Below are positions 53,051 through 63,296 of a stretch of 64,000 nucleotides of DNA, in pieces. Location of the stretch: assembly GCA_963210315.1 (NCBI GenBank), contig OY723243.1, positions 1,426,001 to 1,490,000 on the forward strand, in the 5' to 3' direction. A model generated the notes under the pieces. The model did not search any database and had not been told where the DNA came from. It saw only the letters and a program-made list of their open reading frames with translations. A program made the translations under genes and the position numbers. The stretch's first letter is position 1, and every line of letters begins with the position of its first letter. Source of the stretch: Rhynchopus euleeides (Eukaryota > Euglenozoa > Diplonemea > Diplonemida > Diplonemidae).

Positions 53051-55951
53051 ATGTCAAAGCGGAGAGCGCATCAGGCCCAGCTGGGCGCGTTTGGCTTTGC
53101 ATCGCAGAGGGCGGTGCGGGGAACGGTGCAGGAGGTGGGCGGGCCGCAGTATCACACTGGGTATGACCAGTGGAAGGCGGGCAAGTACCCCGGGCAAGAC
53201 CGATATGCCAACTTGCACGCCTTCCTCTGCAACCAGTGCTCGATCCGCGGCTTCAGCAACCACCAAGCCGCCTCAAACAGGCACCTTGTCGCGCTGTGCA
53301 AGGCATTCGATGCTCTTGCTCGCGCGGACGACGAGGTGGCACCTCATATGAGGAAGCCCCTGAGTAGCCTCGTCAAACTGGCAAAGACAAAGGCAGACGA
53401 AATGCCGTTGGTGGAGAGCGAGGCCGTGCCGGCGCCTGCCCCGACACAGCAGGCCCCAGCCCTCGTCGCAGATCTTGCGATTGCACGGCAAGTTGAGGTC
53501 GAGATGGCAGCTGATGATAATGCGGAGAGATCAGCTGAAGCTCTGGAGGCCGCGATCGCCAATGAGCGCCAACGCGCGAGGGGCTACACCACCACCCCCG
53601 TGCGCAACTCCAACGACTGCCTGTACCCTTCCCTCCACAAGCACGAGGTCTACGCCTACGTGGAGGCAAAGTTGATGGCGCAGTACGCGGGGCCCGTCGG
53701 CTTGGATGCGCCTGCCGAGCCCTTCCCCCGCGCCAGCGAGATGGTGCATGTCCCGGAGGACATCCAGGGGGACAGCCGGGTGATGGGAATGCTGCGCGAA
53801 TCCCACGCGTGGGCAAAACCCACACCCGAGGGGCTGGCGTGCCGCGCTTGCTTTGACGCAAGCAAGCGCGGTGTCTTCGTCGGGCGGTGCCTGCCATGGA
53901 ATGAGGTGAAGAGCCGCTTCACCTCCCGCGCGAAGGAGCACACCGAGGCAACGAGACAGAAGCACACCGAGAAGTGGGCACAGTGGCTGGCAAGAGAAGA
54001 CTCGGTGCGCCGACATGGGACTGCAGGAGAGATCCGCTCCACAGCTCACCAGAGGGCCTGGGTCAACTCTAAGGTGAAGCAGCTTCAGAACACCGAGATG
54101 CTCTGCCGCCTGCTGCACGACGTACAGTACTGTTGCAGCAACAACGAAGCCCTCACGACGACCCTCGCATCCCTCCGCGTGCGTGACAGCTACACTTCCC
54201 CAGAAGTAAAGTCTTTCAATGCTACATACCACAACCTCACCTCGAACACAATCTACGACGAAGTAGTGGGTCTGATGGCAAGCCACGCCATGGCGGAAGT
54301 GAATCACAAGATTGAAAGATCCCCGTTCGTATCCATCATCACGGACGAGACGCAGGATGTGACACGCCAATCGCAATTTTGCATCCTGATCCGGGTCATC
54401 GACCCAACCACCTTTGATACCAACGAACTGTTCTGGCGCATGACTCCGCTGAACACATCACAGACTGCGACAAACATCACAGATTTCTTGATTCAACAAC
54501 TCGACGACCTTGGCGACGGTTTCTGGAACAAGATGCTTGCGTTTGCGTCGGATTCGTGCAACACCATGGGCGGGAGTCGTAAGGGTGTTCAGTTGCAGGT
54601 GAAGGTACGGAAAGCACCGTACTCCTTCTGGGCGGCTTGTCGGGCGCATGCACTCAATCTTGTTGCGATGCACACTGCCAAGGACCACCCTGTCATCCGC
54701 GCAAGCTACGACCTTGTCTCCAGCACGTTTGCCTTGCTGTACAGGGGTGCTGGGAATGGCACAGGCAAACTCCGGTGCTTTCGGGAATGCATGTCCGCTT
54801 TGGAGAGGATCGATGGCTTCGGGTTCTGGCGTGAGCGCGACTTGTGCAGTGTTGGAGACACCCGCTGGTGTTCGCATGAGCGTTGTGCGCAGAGTCTGAC
54901 TGACTGCCTCAAAGGGGTGGTCATGTGTATCAACAAGCTGGATCATGAGAAGGCAGTTGCCCTGCGTGCGGTGTACCAGGAGAGCAGCACCCTCGTCGGG
55001 TTATTCCTGATGCGGGAGGTGATGCACTGTCTTGGCGCCTTCTCGCGGTGCATACAGCATGCAAGCCTGTGTTTCGGTGATCTCCCTCGCATCGCGACAC
55101 ACTATGCATGCAAGATCGGAAAGCTGTTAGAACGACCCGACCTGTCTCCGACCTACGCATCCTGCTGGATACTGATCAATGACGCCCGGCCTTCTTGCCC
55201 TCCCATCACGGAGGAGTTCGTGGCACAGTATCACGAGCAGTACGCAAAGCCCTACCTCCGTACCCTGAAGGAGGAGATCGAGGGGCTGATGGATGACTTC
55301 GGGGTGCTTGCAGCATTCTCTGTGTATGATCCCTGGTGCCCCGACTTCGACAACGCAGCAGCAGCGGCACAGAAGCTCAAAGCACTTTGCGATCATTTCT
55401 GCGAGCCCAAGGTGATGACATTTGAGGATGCCGACGGGGTGCAGAAGGAGACGGAACCGAGTGCACCGTACTTCCCGGCCGAAGAGCGGGGTCTGCTGGA
55501 GTTGGAGCTGGCCAACGTGCGAATGAAGCTGAAGGAGACCGCACAAACACAGGAGGATACCCGCAGCCGCAGATTCAGCACTCTCATCAAAGCATTCTTG
55601 AAGAATCAGCTGAACCGTCTCGCCTTCCCGCACACCTCGCGTCTCCTGCAGATTGTGCTGACCATCCCCTTGTCGACAAGTAGTGCTGAGCGGATGTTCT
55701 CCAAGCTCCGCATCATCAAGAACAGGCTCAGCAACCGTATGGGCGACGCCAAGCTGCAGAACACGCTGGCCATCTGTATGGAGGGTAGTGTCACTCCGGA
55801 CGGGATTCCGGAAGCGGCGCTCCGTCAGTACGTGGACGCATTCACATCGGAAGAACGAAAGCTCAGCTACTGTCCCTTCGGGGAGCTGCGGGCGGCACAG
55901 CAACACGCCACTGCTGTTCGGCAGAGCCTGGCACAACCATGGTGGGTGTGA
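53051..55951 (+). CDS. hAT transposase, intact
   Basis: 966 residues from ATG 53051 (MSKRRAHQAQLG). The N-terminus has two zinc-binding-like segments: CNQCSIRGFSNHQAASNRH (about residues 59-77) and a BED/TTF-like CRACFDASKRG region (about 260-300). The DUF4371-type RNase H-like core begins near residue 430 with FVSIITDETQDVT, followed by FASDSCNTMGGS, then CRAHALNLVAMH and DTRWCSHERC, separated by the helical insertion typical of hAT. The C-terminal dimerisation motif IPLSTSSAERMFSKLRIIKN is complete. It excises and reinserts the element with 8-bp duplications. No stop, frameshift or missing catalytic acidic residue is evident. It is the only gene of the element, about 370 bp after the nested insertion. 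Confidence 0.9.
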   Translation: MSKRRAHQAQLGAFGFASQRAVRGTVQEVGGPQYHTGYDQWKAGKYPGQDRYANLHAFLCNQCSIRGFSNHQAASNRHLVALCKAFDALARADDEVAPHMRKPLSSLVKLAKTKADEMPLVESEAVPAPAPTQQAPALVADLAIARQVEVEMAADDNAERSAEALEAAIANERQRARGYTTTPVRNSNDCLYPSLHKHEVYAYVEAKLMAQYAGPVGLDAPAEPFPRASEMVHVPEDIQGDSRVMGMLRESHAWAKPTPEGLACRACFDASKRGVFVGRCLPWNEVKSRFTSRAKEHTEATRQKHTEKWAQWLAREDSVRRHGTAGEIRSTAHQRAWVNSKVKQLQNTEMLCRLLHDVQYCCSNNEALTTTLASLRVRDSYTSPEVKSFNATYHNLTSNTIYDEVVGLMASHAMAEVNHKIERSPFVSIITDETQDVTRQSQFCILIRVIDPTTFDTNELFWRMTPLNTSQTATNITDFLIQQLDDLGDGFWNKMLAFASDSCNTMGGSRKGVQLQVKVRKAPYSFWAACRAHALNLVAMHTAKDHPVIRASYDLVSSTFALLYRGAGNGTGKLRCFRECMSALERIDGFGFWRERDLCSVGDTRWCSHERCAQSLTDCLKGVVMCINKLDHEKAVALRAVYQESSTLVGLFLMREVMHCLGAFSRCIQHASLCFGDLPRIATHYACKIGKLLERPDLSPTYASCWILINDARPSCPPITEEFVAQYHEQYAKPYLRTLKEEIEGLMDDFGVLAAFSVYDPWCPDFDNAAAAAQKLKALCDHFCEPKVMTFEDADGVQKETEPSAPYFPAEERGLLELELANVRMKLKETAQTQEDTRSRRFSTLIKAFLKNQLNRLAFPHTSRLLQIVLTIPLSTSSAERMFSKLRIIKNRLSNRMGDAKLQNTLAICMEGSVTPDGIPEAALRQYVDAFTSEERKLSYCPFGELRAAQQHATAVRQSLAQPWWV

Positions 55952-56077
55952 TCCTGAGTCGGTTGGTGCCGGGGCTCGTGCGCCCCCCCCCCCCCTCCCC
56001 GCCGGCTCACTCCGCCGCCCCCCCCGCCCCCGTCCTCCTCCCTTCCTCTCTGCTTCCCCCTCCCCTGACCTCTTGCC

Positions 56078-56211
56078 CCGCCCCTTAGAGCATTGTTGTT
56101 TGTGTTGTGCATGTCTTTGTGCTAAGAGTTCGTAGAAGAAAAAGTAGAACCTGCTGCGCTTGCCCCACCAAGCAGCCTCAGTACGACAGGACGCGCGCAG
56201 GCACCGGGCCT
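56078..56211 (+). repeat. Tail of the OTU LINE within the hAT element
   Basis: Matches 17866-18000 (TTGTTGTTTGTG, then CGTAGAAG, then AGTAGAACCTGCTGCGCT and CAGTACGACAGGACGCGCGC) at roughly 88% by eye. C-rich sequence precedes it (55980-56075) as in the LINE, but no poly(A) follows. Either an old 5'-truncated LINE insertion that lost its tail or a shared 3' module. Confidence 0.65.
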
Positions 56212-56334
56212 CTCAGATTCTGGGAGGGTTTGCGCGGGTCGCGCGCGCCGAAGGCGCGCGCGAAAAATTTTCAAAACCAGAAAAACCGGGAAACGGCGCC
56301 AGAAAAAAAGTCTATCTTATACCCTGGTGTTTGA

Positions 56335-59300
56335 CGAAAATGGAAAAAAAAGCTGATCATCGCCAATCATGAGCCAGAATCGCAGGACAATCGCCACTCT
56401 GGCGGACGATTTTTGACCTCACAGACGTATTGTTACCAGTATTCAGTTGGCCTGAATCGATAGTTTATAATTTAGAGTTGTTTCTGTTGGCATGGTATTC
56501 CCATGCAGCCCATCCCCGCCACTGCACGTGAGGTACTTCAGGATAGTTGTGAACTGACGTGCGTCAGGCTCACACTCGTCGTACAACCGCCCCCCCCCCC
56601 CCCTCCCCCGTCTTCTCCTCTCCCCCCCCCATTTGGTCCGTTTTTCCCTCTTCCATCTAGCCGGTAAGAGAGTGCTGAAAAAGGACCCAACCCTCTGTGT
56701 CCGAATGGTACTCTTCTCTCTGAATTGGGGGGGGGGGGGGCGGGTTATGTCCGGTGCAAAGCCAGGTGTGTGCCTGGGCATTTCCTCTCCCCACCCCCGA
56801 TTCATGAGGTTCATTCGGACCGGAGCCATGGCATATTATCGATAAGAACCTACCTCTCTCCCTGTAACTCTTTATCTCTGCATTACGGCATGTGCAACAC
56901 TAGTCAGGCATATAGGCGGGGGGACCGAAGAGGGGCACACCACCACCTAAGAAACGATGTTCTCTCCAGCCTTTTTCGCATGGGTGGGGGGCATTACCAA
57001 CTCAGGAAAAGTTCTTTCTTTTTTTACCGCGCGGATTTCCCCATCTTTTTTGATTTGCGAACACCTCACACGCCCGCCAGGCTGTGGGGTGTTCATGCAT
57101 TCGAAAGGAAGGCCAGCTTTTTGTCGACCCCGCCCCTCCTTCTCCTTTTGAGATCCGCCCGGTTGCTTTAGTTTTAAACTTCCCGCCACCCCGCTGTACA
57201 CTCCGTTGTCACAGCGTTGACCCAAAACCCCGTTTTGCACCTGCAAGGGGTTGGTTCCAACGGTGGCCAATCGCCCCTCCTTCCTCCTTCCTTTCATCTT
57301 GTCTTCTCCCGCAACTGTCTCCTCTCCTGTGTGTGGCGGTGTGCAACGGATGTGTGAAACTCAATCTCTGTGAGGCGCTTGAATTGCCCCATCCTCCACC
57401 CCCTTGCTCGGAGTCCCTCACCCTGTGGGTCTGATCATGTGTGTCACAGCACCCAAAGGGCAGGGTGGGTGGTGGGGATTTGCTGTTTCTAAGCGCTAGA
57501 AAACGTCCGAAACGAAAACACCATATGCACCTGGCATTGTAAGATGTCGGTCATCATCGACATGGAGTAACAAAACGTAAGGGTGTGTTGTGTGGCTTTA
57601 CTCGATATGGGCGGCATGCCAAGAAGATATGCGTCTGCAATGTGGTGTTCAGATTTCTGAGTGGGGAGCCTCTCGAGGGATTAGAGCCACTGCAGTACGC
57701 ATGTCACGAGCCATCGTCACATTAACTTTTCCCAAAAACAGCATGAAACGTGGTGCAACAAGGGTATGCGAGAACAGACGCCAAGTTTCAGGTCAGCATC
57801 ACCTGAGCAGTTCTCGGCCTCGTATATGCATCCCTCTCTGGCCCTTCGGCCCGTCTCCTATTTCTCTTGCCCCCTCACCCATCGAACGGATGCCAGTCGA
57901 TACTGCATAATGCAGATGGTGTCTGCGTCTGTCTGATTCGAGTGTTAAACTGCTGCGGGGTGTATCGTATCCTCCAGATGAATGCGATCGCCGCCGTGTC
58001 AGTCAGGATGTGTCTTTTGCAGTGTGGCCCCATGGCGTGGGGGTTGGATGGGCCAAACAGTCGAGTGCTCTCTTGGGGAGTGGCCAGCCGCGAGTGGCGC
58101 ACGAAGTAATGTGTTATTTCCATCGACCCCGCCCTGTCACAACCAGGTGAAGATCACTGTCTTGCAGTATTTTTTGCACCAAGTTTGTGGCCAAACATCA
58201 CTCAAGAAACCCGGATTCTGAGAAATTCTGCCGCACGTGCAGAGTAACTCCTGTGTCGTGGCCGGCATGAACAGATGGTTATGAAAACGATTTAAGCAAA
58301 CCATATAAAGGCCGAGTGACCTTGTGCAAAAGGCAATGTATCCAAAGGAAAATGAATGAAAAATCCTAGTGAATGTGCTGGCGGGGTGATTTCTGTGACG
58401 TTGTGTGCCATTATCGCCGTTATTTTGGCTGGGCAGCTAGATTTTCACACTGAAGCCCTCATACCAGCATTCGGTATCCCTGATCTCTGTTGCCCGCTGG
58501 GGAAGGGACTAACACAGTCGTTCCTAGCAGGCTTGAAGCGAGAGGTTATTAACAGCGGTCCGCGTGTGCTGGTCATGCTACGGCACGTTGTCAAGAAAAT
58601 CAAAGAACCCAAGCGTTTCTTTTGGCCTCAGAAGTCTGGGGTGGGCATGCCCCTGCATCACACCACACCATCATTTGTTGTCACCCGCACATATCATCAT
58701 CGTCATCTACTTGCGTGATGTATCGGAATCCCAACATCCGAAAAGAACTGAAGTTTACCGTGCACAATTTGAGTGGATTAGAATGTGCTGTTACCAGAAT
58801 CACAATGAGAGAAATCATTTTTTTGCAGTAGGAACCGTGTGCTCTGCTGCAAAAAAGAAAAGAAAAAGAGCCACTGTTCGCTGAAGATGCTTAGTTGGAC
58901 AGTGGTCTTTTGCGGACTGCTGTTCGATGCTAGCTCGCTAACCTAACATTGCCGACGTGCGCTGGCGACCGTGAAAGTGCACGGACTCGACAAGAAATCG
59001 AACGAAACCAGGAAATCTAGGTCGCTGCATGCTTGGCTCAAGGGGTGAAGGATACGAGTCGCGCGCAACCATCTACACCCCCGTCATACGACTATTTTGC
59101 CTTACCGCCTCGGTTCTTCCCATCTTGAGATGTATGTGCGGTGCCTGGCAGGTGTCATCACATGCACATGCGTGTGATTCACTTCAACCCGATCCGCACA
59201 TGGTGTCTCACTGTTTTTTTTTGCCACAGCAAGATTGCTTCTTGCAAAGAAGCCCGCTTGTGCACACACCGCCGACCAGATACATTTAACGAAACTGGTG

Positions 59301-62300
59301 GGCGCATGCCTTGCATGCAGTGCATTTGTGGCAAGAGCATACCTTGTTGCGTGGCTTACTTTCCGCATGAACATTCCCTCGGGTATTCTTTGTTTTTGTG
59401 CTGGATGCCAAAGATTCGCAATACGGCAAACTTCCGGTTGGAAGTGTGTAATCCGGCATTGTGAATTCAAAATCCGCGCGCGCATTCTTGATAAACTACC
59501 TCCTCCCACCAAGGCCAGGATCACATTTGATCAATGTCCAATATTGCCGAACCGGCCCCTTGTGTGGTCCACTTGCCACAGCGATTGCCCCTCCAGAAGC
59601 GAGAGTGTGATCCAAGCGATCGAACCGAAATTGTTCCCAGAAATCCCTATTGCGTGTGTGTTGTGCGAAGCACTGTCAGGGCAGCGATAGGTATAATTGT
59701 TTTATCGCACACCACCCTTCCAGATGATTAGATGTTTCAATGTGGTCGTGTATTGTGTTTTGTGGCGTCGAACACAGCTTTGGGAGTGGGAGGTGGTGCA
59801 CGAAGAACGAAGTGCTGCACCATCAATGGTTCCGTGTGCCACGTGTGATATGGACAGTAGGACAATGCATTGCACAGGAGCAATCACAAGGAGCCACATC
59901 GCGACATGCTGTAACAGGCACACTGGTTTCCTCTCTGTGATAGGTGTTGGGATAATCACCAACACCTCAAATTGTTCTGATTCTCGATTGTTGTCGGTAC
60001 CAATGAAGCGTTCAACGATGCCCACGAGCCTCGTCGATCTGAATGATTCAATCAATGATCATCAAGAAAGATGTCTTTTCTCCACGCCGTCTCGCGGAAG
60101 TATGGGGTTCTGGAATCCGAAATCAGTGCAAGCTAAGTTCGCAGGGGCAGGGGGGGGGGGGGGGTGCGTTGGGTTGCCAGATATCAGCAGCAGTTTCCTC
60201 TGGCACCAAGGCCCTCCCTCCCTCTCCCTCCGCAAGAAAGGCTGCGCCCTTCATCCTCCCCGAGTGGGCCAAGGAGCAAAGGCAGTCACACATGTCACTG
60301 ACAAAATCCTGCAAATTTTACAACACGCATCTCGCTGAACGACCACCCCCACACCCCCACTAAGTCGTCGTTCTCTTCGGTAAACAAGTAGCAAAGTTAA
60401 TCTCCCGGCACACAGGCGCGGCGACGCCGTTACTGTGTGTTGTATGATCTTGCATCCCCCGCCCCTCCCCATGCCATTTATTGCTAATTTGTGTTGTGTC
60501 TTTCATCATTTTTCAACTGCGGCCCCCGGCTTGTCCCCGTGTCATGTACGGGACCCTGATTGCCTGTCCCGCCCCCTGGCAGGGCGGCTGGCCAGCTTGT
60601 TTTGCCTTGGCAAAGGCGGTATGATGTGGTGCACCTGTTTGTTCATTGCAGTGTCCGATGTGGTGTGGGGGGGCCTTTAGCATGCCCTCCTGCCCCGATT
60701 TGTGTGTGTTTCTGGGGGGAGCGTGTTCGGGTTTTACGTGTCCATCGGCAAACACACTAAAACCCGGATGCCCGCTGGTTACAGGACACCGATAGCCTTG
60801 CAGGTGCATACATCACGCCCCCGTTTTCCATCGGAAATCCTCCCGAAGGTTTCAGGAAAACACCATCCAAGAACCTGGTTCATGCATCACTCCAACATAC
60901 CGCAACCTGGTGTATACCGTTCAAAACCTTTATGGCCAAACCCCGCCGCCGCAGAGTGCTATCTGCGCTTGGGGTGCTCGCCATATAACGAAGTCTATCA
61001 TTCATTTGCGCCAGGCCCTCTGGCGCAGAAAATTGTGTTTTGTCATCCGGATCGTCCCCTGCTGCACCTCCCTGCCTTCTCCCTCGAATTATTTGGCTTT
61101 CAGGCACCAGCTCCATGAATGAGCTCTCGCTTGATGACCTGCCGCCAACTATCATGGCCAGGCAAGCCTCCCTCGTAACCAACCAGAACAAGCAAGACCT
61201 TGGTATCAGCCGTGCAAGTTCTCGGTTCTGGAATTGATTTTTCTTTGGTTCATTTTTTTCAGCCAAATATCCAGGGTCCTGGCCACTAGCAACGAGCCAA
61301 ATTGCTTGGCGCAGCCCAACTGTGGGAAGCTCCCGACCCTTCTTGTTGGGTCTTGTGACCCACTCACGCTACTTCATCAGACCAGGTGTGTACACAGAGT
61401 GAATTCTGCAGTTGCTATGTGTTCGGGTCGGTTTATGAACAAAATTTGTCGTTACGGTCATTCAGTGATTCGCTGATCCTGTGCCTGGCATTTCCCTCTT
61501 TTGAACCAGGACCTTTGACACCTTTCTTTATGGCTTATAGCTACATCTCTTTTCATCAAGATCGAAGTATTTTCGACAAGTGTGGTTGTGATCGTCCAGT
61601 GACCCCTGAGACGTTGCATGATGTCAAAGGGTCTCGCCATATGCGAGATCCCTCCCTTGCTGTATGCATCGTCAGTTTCTCAGATCTTCTCTTTTGACGT
61701 GCTTCATAATTTCCGAGCGCCGATTGTTTTGCCCCGCATTTCACATCATACATGTGTATACTAACTATATGGGGAACTTTCACTCTGATGTGCAGATAAG
61801 TGGCCTCTATCATCTAGGTGCCACACTGACACAGCTTGACGTAGAGCGAAGACCCCCAGTTGAGTATTGGAATGGACTGTTCACATTTTCTCCATCTCAA
61901 AATCCGGTTATAGCCGTCTTCAAACAGCACAATAACAGCAAAACAAGCATCATCCCGGAAGCAACTCAGAAGCAAGGGTCTTGCACCACCATCACCCCCA
62001 TGGGGGTGGCAAGCCTATAAGGAATCTCGCTCAAGTGTTGAGGTTCTGGTCGAGCGCACCTGGGGTGGTATCTGTGGGTTGTGAGTAGTGTGGCAGAGAC
62101 TGGCACACACAAGTCTTACCAGCAAGGAATGCTGAATGGGGTTGGGGGGGGGGGGGAAGGGGGTGGGAGGGCGACAAACGAGAAACTCAGATGCACCCCG
62201 TTGATCTCCCAGAAGTCTCCAGTCGACTGTGGCCATGTTGTGGCCACACGTATCAGGCTTAGTTTCGTGGCGTTGGCCTGCGGCCAAACGTGACAAAAAG

Positions 62301-62710
62301 CTGTTCGGCAAAAAAAAACGGGAAAAAATATGGAACGATTGGTTCTGCTGAAGCAGAACACCCGGAGGTACAGAAAGGCACCTCCAAAAAATATGAATCG
62401 TTCAACCCAAGAGCCTCGCTCAACAACAGTGACCCACCTCCACCCAACACCATCACCCTAAAAATCAGTCTCGACTTCTAATTTCATCGTAGAATCCTTC
62501 CTGCTGACACGAACCGCCTCGTGTGGAACTTCCTCGAATGCGCTTAGAGATAGCTCGCGATCTTGGCAGCTCCACACCGGGGCGGAACCCACACAGACCC
62601 ACAGGGTGATCGTCTAACAGTGCATTGCCCACCCCAGCCCCCCAACCCATCTCCTCTTCCTCCCTGGCGACCTTCGAGGATTTGAACCCCATCCGACGCT
62701 CCCCCCCCCC
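56335..62710. other. Intergenic, no supportable gene
   Basis: Balanced composition, frequent stops in all frames. C/G-runs at 56590, 56727, 60150 and 62143. A 120-residue open frame at 58356-58718 starts with ATG and has a hydrophobic stretch (ISVTLCAIIAVILAG), but no domain or splice partner supports it. Longer frames at 59235 and 59697 look like chance. Confidence 0.45.
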
Positions 62711-62715
62711 CCCTA

Positions 62716-63294
62716 GGGCTAAGTTGGCATGATACGCGTTTCAGAGCACCTTTTTGGCGGGGGCGATACGTGATACGTATCCGATACGGCAACGGCGCTG
62801 ATACGGCAGACGTGCCCCGAGCCCCTTCCGAGACACGTATCCGATAGGCGTCCGCATAAGGTGTTCAGTGATCTCGTGCCTGGTCAGGCAGGTAGCGCAG
62901 CTGCCCCACCTATCAGTCCGAAACCTTGGAAGGGCAGGCCTGCCAGCCTGACCCACCAGAACACGCAATATTTCTGACCTGCCCCCGCCCCCTGGGCCCC
63001 CACTGGGGCCCAGGGAGCAGGGCGATTCCGAACTATTGTCCCAATGACCCACCGAATTTGGTCAGGTGCTTGACATGTCACGGACGATACGTCAGCCCGG
63101 AAACATATGTTCACTACCGTGGCCTCCGGCGGCTGGGGGCTCCGCCCCCCAGACCTCCTGAAAGGCGATCTGCTGGCTCCTGGGTAGGGGGACCGAGAAC
63201 ACTGACCCCATGCAGTGATACGCGAGACGCGAATCGTGATACGTGATACGTATCTGATACGCGATACGTATCACGTATCACGCCAACTTAGCCC
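62716..63294. mobile_element. 579-bp MITE inserted at another element's boundary TA
   Basis: Ends GGGCTAAGTTGGCATGATAC and GTATCACGCCAACTTAGCCC (one mismatch in 20), flanked by TA (62714-62715, 63295-63296). The subterminal regions are full of GATACGTATC palindromes. The interior includes a GGGCCC-rich inverted repeat (62985-63020) and a degenerate GC hairpin module. No coding capacity. The uninterrupted site can be seen at 45722-45747. Confidence 0.85.
63101..63163 (+). repeat. GC hairpin module, copy 6
   Basis: Lead ATATGTTCACTACCGTGGCC, core CTGGGGGCTCCGCCCCCCAG with one G lost, then ACCTCCTG. Lies in the TA-flanked MITE, a third unrelated element family. Confidence 0.8.
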
Positions 63295-63296
63295 TA

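Larger units (their letters stand above)
51378..56326 (+). mobile_element. Autonomous hAT transposon with 8-bp target duplication
   Basis: Inverted ends CAGGGGATAAGATAG and CTATCTTATACCCTG (14 of 15 match) are flanked by GTGTTTGA on both sides (51370-51377, 56327-56334). It is 4,949 bp including a nested 1.2-kb non-autonomous hAT of a different family at 51469-52677, so about 3.7 kb without it. It carries one intact transposase gene. Intact frame, matching ends and a perfect target duplication indicate a young and possibly active element. Confidence 0.9.

Noticed and set aside
58356-58718. 120-codon + frame with ATG and a hydrophobic segment
   Set aside because: No domain, no splice partner, unbiased codon use unlike the confirmed genes; compatible with chance.
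4060-62160. Many C- or G-runs of 10-25 bases as possible telomere-like or CRISPR-like repeats
   Set aside because: They are pure homopolymers without a telomere unit, and no array of equal repeats with unique spacers exists. They behave as simple-sequence tracts, some within LINE untranslated regions.
62665-62700. GGGGTTCAAATCC on the minus strand, resembling a tRNA T-arm
   Set aside because: The flanking bases do not pair into a five-base stem and no anticodon or acceptor arm can be built around it.
42900-63163. Recurrent peptide pattern TVASGGWGAPPPRPP as a protein motif
   Set aside because: It is the translation of the GC hairpin module; it occurs in different frames and contexts without a surrounding gene, so it is a DNA repeat rather than a protein family.
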